This document shows positions 17,583 to 25,036 of a stretch of DNA of 25,036 bases, one piece after another. Under the pieces are notes generated by a model, which saw only the letters and a list, made by a program, of their open reading frames with translations, had not been told where the DNA came from and did no database searches. Numbering within the stretch: position 1 is the stretch's first letter; each line of letters begins with the position of its first letter. The position numbers were made by a program, and so were the translations under genes. Where the stretch lies: positions 108,172,123 to 108,197,158 of the forward strand of contig CM044487.1 of assembly GCA_024364805.1 (NCBI GenBank), written 5' to 3'. Origin of the DNA: Euprymna scolopes (lineage: Eukaryota > Mollusca > Cephalopoda > Sepiida > Sepiolidae).

Positions 17583-18080
17583 GGCAATTTGGCACATGTC
17601 TGGAAGCGGTACCCCCTCTGTACATTTTTTTTCAGCAGATTCGAATGATTTTGAATGGACACTAGACTTCGAGATTATCAAAAAAAAAAATTTTTTTTAA
17701 ATCAATATTTAAATATTTGTAGGGAGTGTTCAGTTTCTAATCTTCTAGCAAATCGACCACCCATTTTAGAACCATTCGTTTTTAGGCCAAATTTCGCGAG
17801 TTTAACCTTTTTTTTGAGATTAAAATGCAAATTTAAAAAAAAAGAAAAAAAAAAGGCTAAAATGTCTAACTTTGTAAAATCTGGCTTAAAAATGTTGAGT
17901 GGTTCTAAAATAGGTGATCGATTTACTAGAACGTTGTATTAGAAACTGAGCACCCGACAAATATTTAAAAATTTTTTTTTGATAATCTAGTAAACTAGTG
18001 TCTATTTGATAATAATCCATTGAAAAAAATTGGAACAAAAAAATACAGAGGTGGGTATCGTTTGTATACGTGTACCGGCA
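17583..18080. mobile_element. Foldback element of about 500 bp
   Basis: The left arm (17583-17815) and right arm (about 17850-18080) are inverted copies. Matched blocks from the inside out are TTAGAACCA(T/C)TC, TCTAGCAAATCGACCACC against TCTAGTAAATCGATCACC, TCAGTTTCTAAT, TTAAATATTTGT, GATTATCAAAAAAAA, GACACTAG, and GG(C/T)ACA with CGGTACCC/CGATACCC at the outer edge. The loop is about 35 bp of A-rich DNA. There is no coding potential, since the arms fill nearly all of it. Pairing is better toward the centre, so the outer borders are approximate. No target duplication was fixed and the family is not recognised. Confidence 0.85.
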
Positions 18081-18120
18081 ACTCTATTCTATTTTGGATA
18101 TCATAACAGTCACCTCTAAA

Positions 18121-18200
18121 CACATATACCAAACACTGAATAAGGCAGGTGAAGCTAGGATGGTAGTATTTGATATATCCAAAGCCTTTGATAAGTTCTT
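18121..18200 (+). pseudogene. Jockey/CR1-like LINE RT scrap (motif A)
   Basis: The frame starting at 18121 reads HIYQTLNKAGEARMVVFDIS then KAFDKF. FDISKAFD is the RT A box, with the first catalytic Asp, in the style VALDISKAFDRVWH of Jockey/CR1-like LINEs. The reading ends soon after at a stop, and no following RT motif is joined to it here. It borders the foldback at 17583-18080. Confidence 0.75.
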
Positions 18201-18228
18201 ATCACAAAAATAAACATATACATAATAA

Positions 18229-18340
18229 CAGGAAATCTACTGCTTGAGAAGCACTCGATATTAAGAATTTAATGGTTGAAAAGGCCAGACAAGTGAAAAA
18301 ATTGATTTTAATAAAACATATCTATTTAGTAAAATTAAAC

Positions 18341-18386
<46 letters not shown>

Positions 18387-18500
18387 CAAATTTACGATTA
18401 GTAAAATATTTTTTTCAGGAAAGACAGACATTTTTTTTTTCTTTTTTGTGTCATGGTGGATTTAACTCCTGCCACATCGTCAGAAATTGAAAATTGAGGC
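18229..18500 (+). repeat. Dispersed repeat D, copy 1
   Basis: GAGAAGCACTCGATATTAAG, AAGGCCAGACAAGTG, ATCTATTTAGTAAAATTAAA, then a (TA)n tract and TCCTGCCACATCGTCAG match copy 2 (18563-18655 plus 19263-19440) in the same order and orientation. It is non-coding and the family is not recognised. Confidence 0.75.
18343..18382. repeat. (TA)n microsatellite
   Basis: About 20 tandem TA units lie inside dispersed repeat D copy 1. The tract is absent from copy 2. Confidence 0.95.
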
Positions 18501-18562
18501 TGAAAGAGGTTTAAATTCCGCTAACAGTGTTGAGCATTGGTTGTACGCATGGGTCAAAATAA

Positions 18563-19440
18563 TAATAGGAAATCCACTGTTTGAGAAGCACTTGATATTA
18601 AGAATTTAAAATTTAACAGTTGAAAAGACCAGACAAATGCAAAATTGATTTAAAAAAAATTTTTTTTTAAATTATATTTTCACCCCAAACAAGGGACAGT
18701 GCCACTTTGATGTAGGGGCTACTATCAAGGTTGCAGAGATACTATGTAGGGTGTTGAGCAGTAAGATGTCTTTATATTACACTTGAACTTCTGCACGTCA
18801 GTACAGTTGAGGAAACAGGAGTCAAGAAGAGAATTCCAGATGTATAACAGTTCGGGGAAAAAAACTATTAGAGTAGAAGGCTTTCTTACATCTAGGGATT
18901 CTTACTGTGGAGGGGTGGGATTTTGCAGCTTGTCGGGTTTGTTGGGTGTATTTACGTCAAGGGGGCACAAGGGCTTGTAGTTTGTCAGAGCATTCACCAT
19001 TAAAATACTTGTAAAACAGGCAGAGGGATGCAACATTTCGTCGATGGGACAGCGGTTGAAGCTTAGATGACAGTTCAGGACCTATCAGGTGGGCGATTCC
19101 CTTTTGAGCCCTGTCCAGGAGGGAGAGACTAGTAGTAGATGCAGCAACCCAGATGTGACAACAATACTCAATACATGGACGAATGGCAGCCTTGTAGCGG
19201 CACAGTATACGTTCAGGTGTAAGTAACTTTCTAGCACGGTAGAGAGAGTCGATCTTATTCACAAGAGATTTTGATAAACATCTCTATTTATTACAATTAA
19301 ATAGAATTTTTTTTTTCTCTCTTTTTAAATTGTAAAATATTCATATTTTTATTTAGAAACTAGAGACAGTTTTTTTTATTTCTTCTTTCATGTGATAGTG
19401 GAGGTAATTCCTGGCACATCCTCAGCACTTGATGTAAAGA
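18563..19440 (+). repeat. Dispersed repeat D, copy 2, interrupted by a LINE end
   Basis: The left part (18563-18655) matches copy 1 at GAGAAGCACTTGATATTAAG and AAGACCAGACAAATG. The right part (19263-19440) resumes with ATAAACATCTCTATTTATTA and ends with TCCTGGCACATCCTCAG. Between them sits the LINE 3' segment on the minus strand, so the LINE piece entered an existing copy of D. GATTT-like sequence lies at both junctions and may be a target duplication. Confidence 0.7.
18665..19262 (-). pseudogene. Jockey/CR1-like LINE ORF2 C-terminus and 3' UTR
   Basis: The 101-residue minus-strand frame (18957-19262) reads LYRARKLLTPERILCRYKAA then IRPCIEYCCHIW, LLDRAQKGIAHLIG and HRRNVASLCLFYKYFNGECS. This is the standard post-RT tail of Jockey/CR1-type LINEs (YKA.IRP..EYC..IW; RRNVASL..FY). 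The tail continues on other frames (SFFPRT, DVQKFKCNIKT) to about 18760, then a short UTR. The piece is 5'-truncated, as is usual for LINE insertions. A second copy lies at 20590-20958. Confidence 0.85.
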
Positions 19441-19484
19441 GCTAAACAAGAAAAAAAAAAAACTACTTAAATGTCAAAAACTAG

Positions 19485-19645
19485 CCAACGATAAGTGTTA
19501 GATGGATAAACTTTGACTCAAAAAAACAGCAATTCTTCCCCATTTGTCAGAAAAATTGTGGAATGTGAGGACTAAAGGACAAAATATGGAAAGCGAGAGT
19601 TGCTGAAAGTAAAATCGGTGTCCATTTTCTACTCTCCTATTTATT
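19485..19645 (+). repeat. Dispersed repeat E, copy 1
   Basis: CCAACGATAAGTGTTAGATG, GGAATGTGAGGACTAAAGGA and CAAAATATGG match copy 2 at 20131-20302 in the same orientation. It is non-coding. Confidence 0.8.
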
Positions 19646-20077
19646 TTGAATCCAAGTGCAGGTTACTCAGTGAAAGATTCATCAGAAAGCAGAGGATGAA
19701 TTCTTTTTTGAATATTTTACTGACATTGCAAGGATGGTGAAGTAGATATCAGTCTGACGACCTGGATGCACCAAGTTTGAATTCAGTTGGTCCTATAGCG
19801 CCACTTTCATTTATGAAAGTTGCCAACCCTTACGTGGTCCCTCTTAAGAGTATCTGACCTGAGAAAGAGTTATAAATTGAAATACAATGCAACAATAATC
19901 ATAACCAAAAGAAGATAAAAAGGTAATGCCATAATAATTCAAAAGACAATATCCGGAATATTTTAAACAGCTTGTGTTTTGAAGATTAAAATTTTGTTAA
20001 TTTCTGTCTGTGAAAATACAAGTTCAGTCTCAATACATTTTGAATACATCTCACAATAACAGTAATCTATTTCATGA
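19646..20077. other. Non-coding DNA
   Basis: No gene is recognised. AGTTTGAATTC near 19775 weakly resembles a pol III B box, but no A box or SINE tail accompanies it. Confidence 0.45.
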
Positions 20078-20130
20078 AGTTCAAGGTCAAAAACTAAAAT
20101 CTATTTCTGAAGTTCAAGGTCAAAAACTTT
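20076..20130 (+). repeat. Short tandem duplication, about 31-bp unit
   Basis: GAAGTTCAAGGTCAAAAACT occurs twice in tandem (about 20077 and 20108), directly before repeat E copy 2. Confidence 0.85.
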
Positions 20131-20302
20131 TACCAACGATAAGTGTTAAATGGACAGACTTCGACCCAGAACACAACAATTCTTATCCCTTTGTCAGAAA
20201 CATCATTCATGGAATGTGAGGACTAAAGGACAAAATAAGGGAAGCAAAAGTTATGAGGCTGATGAAAGTAAACCCCAGGGTCCACTTTGTACTCTCATTA
20301 AA
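20131..20302 (+). repeat. Dispersed repeat E, copy 2
   Basis: This is the second copy of the 19485-19645 repeat, with the same CCAACGATAAGTGTTAAATG and GGAATGTGAGGACTAAAGGA blocks. It is followed by an RT scrap on the same strand. Confidence 0.8.
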
Positions 20303-20369
20303 TGATATAATTTTATAATATATATAATAATATAGTTAATATAATTAGATCTTTCTCAGTTAAAAGAAA

Positions 20370-20560
20370 ATGAAAAACCTTTTTGATGGCTCTACATCGA
20401 AACATCACATTAATGGGGATATACTCCAGGGGTTGATATTTAGATCTTTATTATTCCTGCTTTTCACAAACAACATCCCTGATGCAATTGTGTCTGAGAT
20501 GGATTTATTTGTTAACAACAACATGCTCTATTATCAATATGCAGACAAAGCGATTGCACA
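20370..20560 (+). pseudogene. Jockey/CR1-like LINE RT scrap (motif B region)
   Basis: Residues GSTSKHHINGDILQGLIFRS then LLFLLFTNNIPDAI match the PQGS..GP.LFLLFINDLPDAI region of Jockey/CR1-like reverse transcriptases. YQYADKA follows where the YADD box would be. The second catalytic Asp is replaced and the segment is not functional. The frame then runs into poly-T-rich sequence and an inverted LINE end (20590-20958). Confidence 0.75.
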
Positions 20561-20589
20561 TACATTTATTTTTATTATTTTTATTTTTT

Positions 20590-20958
20590 TTATTGTTATT
20601 TCACTCCAAACAAGGCACAGAGCCACTTAGTTGTGAGGGGCTACTATTTAGAACCAGATCTGCAGAGATACTATTTATAGAGTTGGGCAGCAAGATGTCT
20701 ATTCACATTACACTTGAATTTCTGCATGTCAGTACAATCAGGGAAGCCGGGGTCTGGAAGGGAATTACAAAGTGCAGCAGTGCAAGGGAAGAAATGAGTA
20801 GAGTAGAAGGGTTTCTTAGATCTAGAGATCTTTACTGTGTAGAGTGGGATTTTGTCGCTTGTCGGGTTTGTTGAGTGTATTTACGTCAAGGGGGCATAAG
20901 GGCTTGTAGTTCATCGGAGCACTTGCCGTTGAAATACTTGTAAAACAGGCACAAGGAT
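20590..20958 (-). pseudogene. Second copy of the Jockey/CR1-like LINE 3' end
   Basis: This block matches 18680-19040 over about 360 bp: CCAAACAAGG, CAGAGATACTAT, GCAAGATGTCT, TTGTCGGGTTTGTTG and TTTACGTCAAGGGGGCA. It is on the minus strand, opposite to the RT scrap next to it, so the two pieces were not inserted as one unit. It stops earlier than the other copy, near CACAAGGATGG. Confidence 0.8.
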
Positions 20959-22433
20959 GGTACAGGAAATGGCTGAATCCCTAGAAAGTGGCCTCCAATT
21001 TGTAGTAGAATATAACCAAAAATAGATGCTTACATTGAATTTCATTAAGACAAGATCCTTTCCTTCAACAATTAAAAAAAAAAAATAATTCAACGTGTAA
21101 TTATCAAAATCACTTAGTCATAAGAAAAATACACACATAAATTTGTCTTATAATTTTATTAATATAGACAGTAATTAAAAATATACAAAATACATGCATT
21201 TAAATAAAAAAACATTTTCAACATGTTTCTTGATAAGTATTAGTGTTGTAGAGTTAGAGACGTGGGTGACGTCATGCCCATAATGAGAAGTCATGCTTGG
21301 TAGGAGAATGGAAAAATAAATGTCGTTGTGACAAAAAAAAAATGGAGTCGAGTTATTACTTGTCTTATGTTCCTTGCAGCATACTCTACCAAAATGTCTT
21401 GGGTCTACATATGTAAACGTATACTATGTTTCAAGTTCATTATTCCTAAAATAGTTATATCAGCTAACCTCATAACACTGCCGATGCTCAAACTTTTGTG
21501 ATTTTTTTTTTACCTAGTAATGCAACAGAGCCGCTGACGTGTATTTTTAGCAGCAGCAACCGTATGATATGTACGCAAATGACCTTGTCAGTATACGAGC
21601 TTACGTCACAACCAAGGAAAAGAAGGAACAGAAAAGCAGAAAGAAAAAAAGGATGCATGTGGCGGCAAGAAACGGTGAAGCATGTTTGCAGTGAGAGAGT
21701 GACAAAGAGTGCATGCCGGCGTGTGATGGACGTGTGACCCCATTGAGCTTGATAGGAACTTTTAACCAAGATACAGGCATATTTGGAAAGTACCATAAAT
21801 AAACGCCTTTTATTTCAACTTTCAAAAAAAATGCTGAGTTGAATTTCTTTCCTTTGGTTTATTTTGTTCCTTTGTGACCGCCTCTGCATGTTAACATGTA
21901 ACAACGACGTTACAGTGCTATGTTAAATGCAAGTATATTTATAGTTATTTATTTATAGTTTCTGGATGAGTCCATTATTACGAAGAAAATGAGTAGATCA
22001 GCTTACCTCATGAAAATAAATTTAAAAAACTGAATAATTTTAAATTGAAGACTCAAAGTTATTTCATAATGGATTTCTTCATTTCACTCATTAATCAAAA
22101 CATCTGCTGTTGCCTACAGAATACTGGGCACACCAGGTCTACTAGCATATTTTAAAATCTCATGATCTCCAAACCTATTTACATATTTCCTTTTCTTCCT
22201 TGAGGATAATCGGTCAAGTTGGTAATAAAACCTCCACATACAAACATTCATTTAATTGATTGACCTTGCAAGATAAAAACAACAGCAACAAGACAATGCA
22301 GATGAATGCTTGATAGTTAATATGGCCTAAGCTATAAAAGAAGGCAAAAACGATATTTTGAATCTAGGTTATTCCTGTTTCTTTCCTTGAACTTTCCATC
22401 TGTAAAATGAAATATCTTAGGACTGCTTCCCAT
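20959..22433. other. Long AT-rich stretch without a recognised gene
   Basis: Overlapping short frames on both strands at 21488-21825 carry no known motif and lie over Lys/Arg-rich or Phe/Leu-rich low-complexity DNA. ATAAATAAA near 21795 is a chance-level poly(A) signal. A small palindrome, CATGTTAACATG, sits near 21888. I cannot support any feature beyond this. Confidence 0.45.
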
Positions 22434-23098
22434 CTGACAACAACATGATGGCTTTCAAGTTCAATGTTAACAAATACTTGTTCAGACGTCCTCTTACATA
22501 ATAAAATTCTAGCCATTCCATGCATCGTTTTCAATCTTCATGTTTATCGTTCAACTGAAAATCTCATTAACCATTATTTTCGAGTGACCTGCAAGTCTTG
22601 ATAAGTGATGACTAGGACTATGACAACAGCATATTCTTTTCATCGTTTTTGACTCTCGAATATATATCCGACACAGTTAATCAACCGAGAACCACATCAC
22701 TCTATATAAAAGCATATATCAACGGATACATACTCGAGAGTCAAAACATTGAAAAGAATATGCTGTTGTCCTAGCCCTAGTGACTAATAATTTTTTTTTT
22801 TTAATGTTAGTTTAATGCTTATTTTTATATACAAATCCATTAAACAAAAAGAAAGAAAGCAAAACTTGATTTTTAAAAAATTTTTAAGTGTAGAATTCTT
22901 AGAAAACACAGCACCATATAGTATTATTTTTTATGCTCTGAAAAATATATGTTTGGGGAAAGAAAATCAAATAATCCTGATCTTTTTCTGAAAACTAACG
23001 GGATAATTGCAACAAATGTGGCATAAAGCACCCTTCGAGGGCCGGGTGTGTCATAAAAGGAATCCAAATTTTACTTCTTCTACTGCTATTAAAAACTA
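22434..23098 (+). repeat. Tandem duplication unit 1 (LINE 3' end plus flank, with MITE)
   Basis: Unit 1 matches unit 2 (23320-24008) in order: AATGTTAACAAATACTTGTT and CTTACATAATAAAATTCTAG (LINE-tail block), GAGTGACCTGCAAG, AAATCCATTAAACAAA, GTGTAGAATTCTTAGAAAAC, and ACAAATGTGGCATAAAG with TACTGCTATTAAAAACTAA. The first block translates to FKFNVNKYLFRRPL, the style of the last residues of a Jockey/CR1-like ORF2. A 163-bp MITE is present only in this unit. Confidence 0.85.
22615..22777 (-). mobile_element. Tc1/mariner-type hairpin MITE, complete copy
   Basis: The 163-bp element is flanked by TA on both sides (22613-22614 and 22778-22779). Terminal inverted repeats of about 55 bp begin GGACTATGACAACAGCATAT and, on the other end, GGGCTAGGACAACAGCATAT, and continue through TCTTTTCA and GACTCTCGA. 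Only about 60 bp of centre is left, so it codes for nothing. The second unit of the surrounding tandem duplication lacks it. A truncated copy lies at 12647-12767 in the opposite orientation. Confidence 0.88.
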
Positions 23099-23319
23099 AA
23101 TAAAACAAACTATAAGCTCCAAAACAGAATTGTTTCTAATTTTGCATGAAGCACTCTTGACATTAAAATAAGTGCGAAACAGCAGCTAACATTCTAATAC
23201 TATTACTGAAGACCAAAAGGACAAAAAATATACACAAAAATGGCAATTTCTTTCTAATAAGAATCAAACAAAACTTCCATGAACAAAGTTTCTTTCCTAA
23301 AAATTGGTTGTTTCCTAGA

Positions 23320-24008
23320 TGATTGCAATATGGTCGTTTTCAAATCCAATGTTAACAAATACTTGTTGAGCTCTCCTCTTACATAATAAAATTCTAGCCA
23401 TTTGATCTATCGTTTTTAATCCTCTCATGATGTTGTTCATCGTTCAACTGAGAATTTCATTAACCCTTACTTTTGAGTGACCTGCAAGCCTTGACAAGCG
23501 ATGATCCATTAGTAATAAGAAAAATTAAAAAAAAAAAAAGATAGTTTAGAACCTTATACTTATTTTTATATCAACAAATCCATTAAACAAACAAAAAAAA
23601 ATCAAGCAAAAAATAAAATTATTTTAATATGGAGAAGAGGACTCTTTCTACACCTGTATTTTCCATTGTTTATTGAAAAAATTTAAATAATTAGGGAAAA
23701 TCGTAACTTGCTTGGTTAGCATGTGTGTGTGCTTCAAAGGGTCAGTCATATAACAAAAAAAAAAAAAAAAGAAAGACAAAAGGCTAAAATGGTGACACCC
23801 AGTTAGTTTTATGGTTAACAATTGATTTTTTTTTTTTTTACTTTTTGAGAGTGTAGAATTCTTAGAAAACATGGTGTCATAAATTATCCTGAACTTTTTT
23901 GAAAATTAATGAGGATAATTGTAACAAATGTGGCATAAAGTACCCTTCAAGGGGTCGGGTTTGTCATAAAGGGTTACAAATCTTACTTCTACTGCTATTA
24001 AAAACTAA
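23320..24008 (+). repeat. Tandem duplication unit 2
   Basis: This is the second copy of the unit at 22434-23098, without the MITE. It carries extra sequence at about 23610-23830, which includes part of the hairpin-repeat arm (TTTTAATATGGAGAAGAGGA) and a block shared with the window end. Divergence between the units is clear, so the duplication is not recent. Confidence 0.85.
23641..23681 (+). repeat. Short direct repeat shared with the window end
   Basis: CTCTTTCTACACCTGTATTT followed by TCCATTGTTTATTGAAAAAA is repeated exactly at about 24998-25036. In both places it follows the TTAATATGGAGA(A/G)GAGGAC arm of the hairpin repeat, so it is probably part of that dispersed repeat. Confidence 0.85.
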
Positions 24009-24894
24009 TGTTAGGATGATTAATCAGAATCGGGAATTGGAAAAATCAAAACTTTTGGACAGTATCAGAATCAGGAAAACTTAAACCTCATTTTCGATTC
24101 CAAAACGATTCTTTTATTTTATTTTTTTATTTTTTTGCTGACAATTATCAAAAAACAAACACGGATGCTTTTATTTACTTATCAAAAGATTGTTTATTTA
24201 TAACATAAAACTAAAGGACACAGAACCAGGAATTTCATTCCCAGATTTAACATTGACTTTCTGAGTCCAATTTAATTATTTTATTGGGAAATTATGGCAA
24301 AGAAAGTAACTAATCAAGACATCAAGGGTGTGAACTCCATGTAGAAATGTTTATTTAATTTGAATAAAATAAAATACGCATCCAGTGCGTTGAAAGACAA
24401 ATCACAACGTAATATTAGAAAAATAAACAAATATTTTACTTGTTTGAAATTTATAACATAAATATATTTCAGAGCTATACTCCATCTTCAGTATGTTGTT
24501 TTTTTTTCTTTTTTCTTTTCTTCTTTTTCACGATGCATATTTTATTTTATATGAATAGTCAAGAGTTCATTTAACCATATTCCATTAGGAATGCTCTTAT
24601 TTTAGAACCTAAGTCAATATGATACCTTTCAAGAATTCACAGTCAAGTTTTATTTTTAATTTTTCTGGCGTCGGCTTGGTCTCATGTTTATTGCATTTTT
24701 CTCATAGTTTATTTATTTATTTTTGTTAGCATAAGTAAAAAACATAGATGAAAATCTCATAATGCGTTTATCAAAACCTTTGATTTATGGTTTTCTTTTT
24801 TACCATAAAACAAATCAATCTAATAGCCAATCAAATCTTAATCAGAAATTAGAATAAAAAATATGAATATTCTTTGACAGAGGAATGTTCAAAT
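24009..24894. other. AT-rich non-coding DNA
   Basis: I see no gene or recognised repeat. Scattered poly-T runs and TTTATTTATAACATAAA-like patches occur without a clear pattern. Confidence 0.45.
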
Positions 24895-25036
24895 AGTTCA
24901 CTCCCCTCCCTCTGAAATTCTCATGTTTATAATGGTTTTCTAAATAATTATTTAGAAAATTATCTTAATATGGAGAGGAGGACATTGTAATCTATTCTCT
25001 TTCTACACCTGTATTTTCCATTGTTTATTGAAAAAA
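24895..25036. repeat. Hairpin repeat, most complete copy, running off the window
   Basis: The core TTCTAAATAATTATTTAGAA (24938-24957) is a perfect palindrome. Flanking arms are ACTCCCCTCCC and ATGTTTATAATGG on the left and TTATCTTAATATGGAGAGGA on the right, which are rough inverted copies. The right side continues with TAATCTATTCTCTTTCTACA to the window end, matching 3481-3590 and 23630-23681. It is non-coding. Confidence 0.7.

Noticed and set aside
17196-17942. Plus-strand frames of 77-95 residues
   Set aside because: Dominated by Phe and Lys from poly-T and poly-A runs. Part of the interval is the foldback arm.
19765-19790. B-box-like AGTTTGAATTC as a tRNA-derived SINE
   Set aside because: No A box at the right distance, no cloverleaf and no repeat tail.
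21488-21825. Overlapping frames on both strands of up to 102 residues
   Set aside because: No domain, signal peptide or splice context stands out, and both strands are open by chance over low-complexity sequence.

Overview
The window looks like AT-rich animal DNA, most likely from a large lophotrochozoan genome. A mollusc, perhaps a cephalopod, is my guess from the repeat mix: RTE-type short repeats ending in (ACAT)n, Tx1-like and Jockey/CR1-like LINE tails, and Ty3/gypsy remains. I found no host gene, tRNA, rRNA or CRISPR array that I can defend. Every recognisable coding segment belongs to a transposable element, and all are broken. There is one assembly gap, at 10259-10413.

Left part (1-6.2 kb). 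A short tandem repeat near 120-235 precedes a large imperfect palindrome (480-1668), whose left arm carries a second, smaller foldback element (597-960). An RTE/SINE-type repeat with two (ACAT)n blocks lies at 2441-2934. On the minus strand, 3.64-5.65 kb holds a decayed L1/Tx1-like LINE: ORF1-like sequence, then the YADD part of the reverse transcriptase, then the C-terminal zinc region, with most of ORF2 missing. A tandem repeat with a perfect 16-bp-arm hairpin lies at 6013-6232.

Middle (6.8-13 kb). A fossil Ty3/gypsy element on the minus strand (about 7.1-9.3 kb, RNase H to the 3' LTR start) is joined at its LTR to an inverted copy of part of its own integrase (6825-7096). Next come an RTE-type LINE tail, a hairpin repeat and a clean pogo/Tigger-like MITE with TA target duplication (9685-9871). 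The gap sits in the first of two direct repeats. A Tx1-like coding scrap (10908-11159), a 108-bp inverted repeat pair (11923-12538) and a truncated Tc1/mariner-type hairpin MITE (12647-12767) follow.

Right part (12.8-25 kb). A second, larger Ty3/gypsy fossil runs on the minus strand from a probable 3' LTR (12833-13218) through integrase, RNase H, RT and protease to the end of gag near 16.8 kb. No 5' LTR is visible. A foldback of about 500 bp (17583-18080) separates it from a patchwork of Jockey/CR1-like LINE pieces in both orientations, one of which interrupts an older repeat. A tandem duplication (22434-23098 and 23320-24008) has a 163-bp TA-flanked MITE in only one unit. The window ends in a hairpin repeat also seen at 3.5, 9.5 and 23.6 kb.

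The strongest theme is foldback DNA: about nine separate inverted-repeat structures in 25 kb, from seven or more unrelated families, some nested. Nothing here works as a pathway. The interest lies in the layered history of insertion, inversion and duplication.
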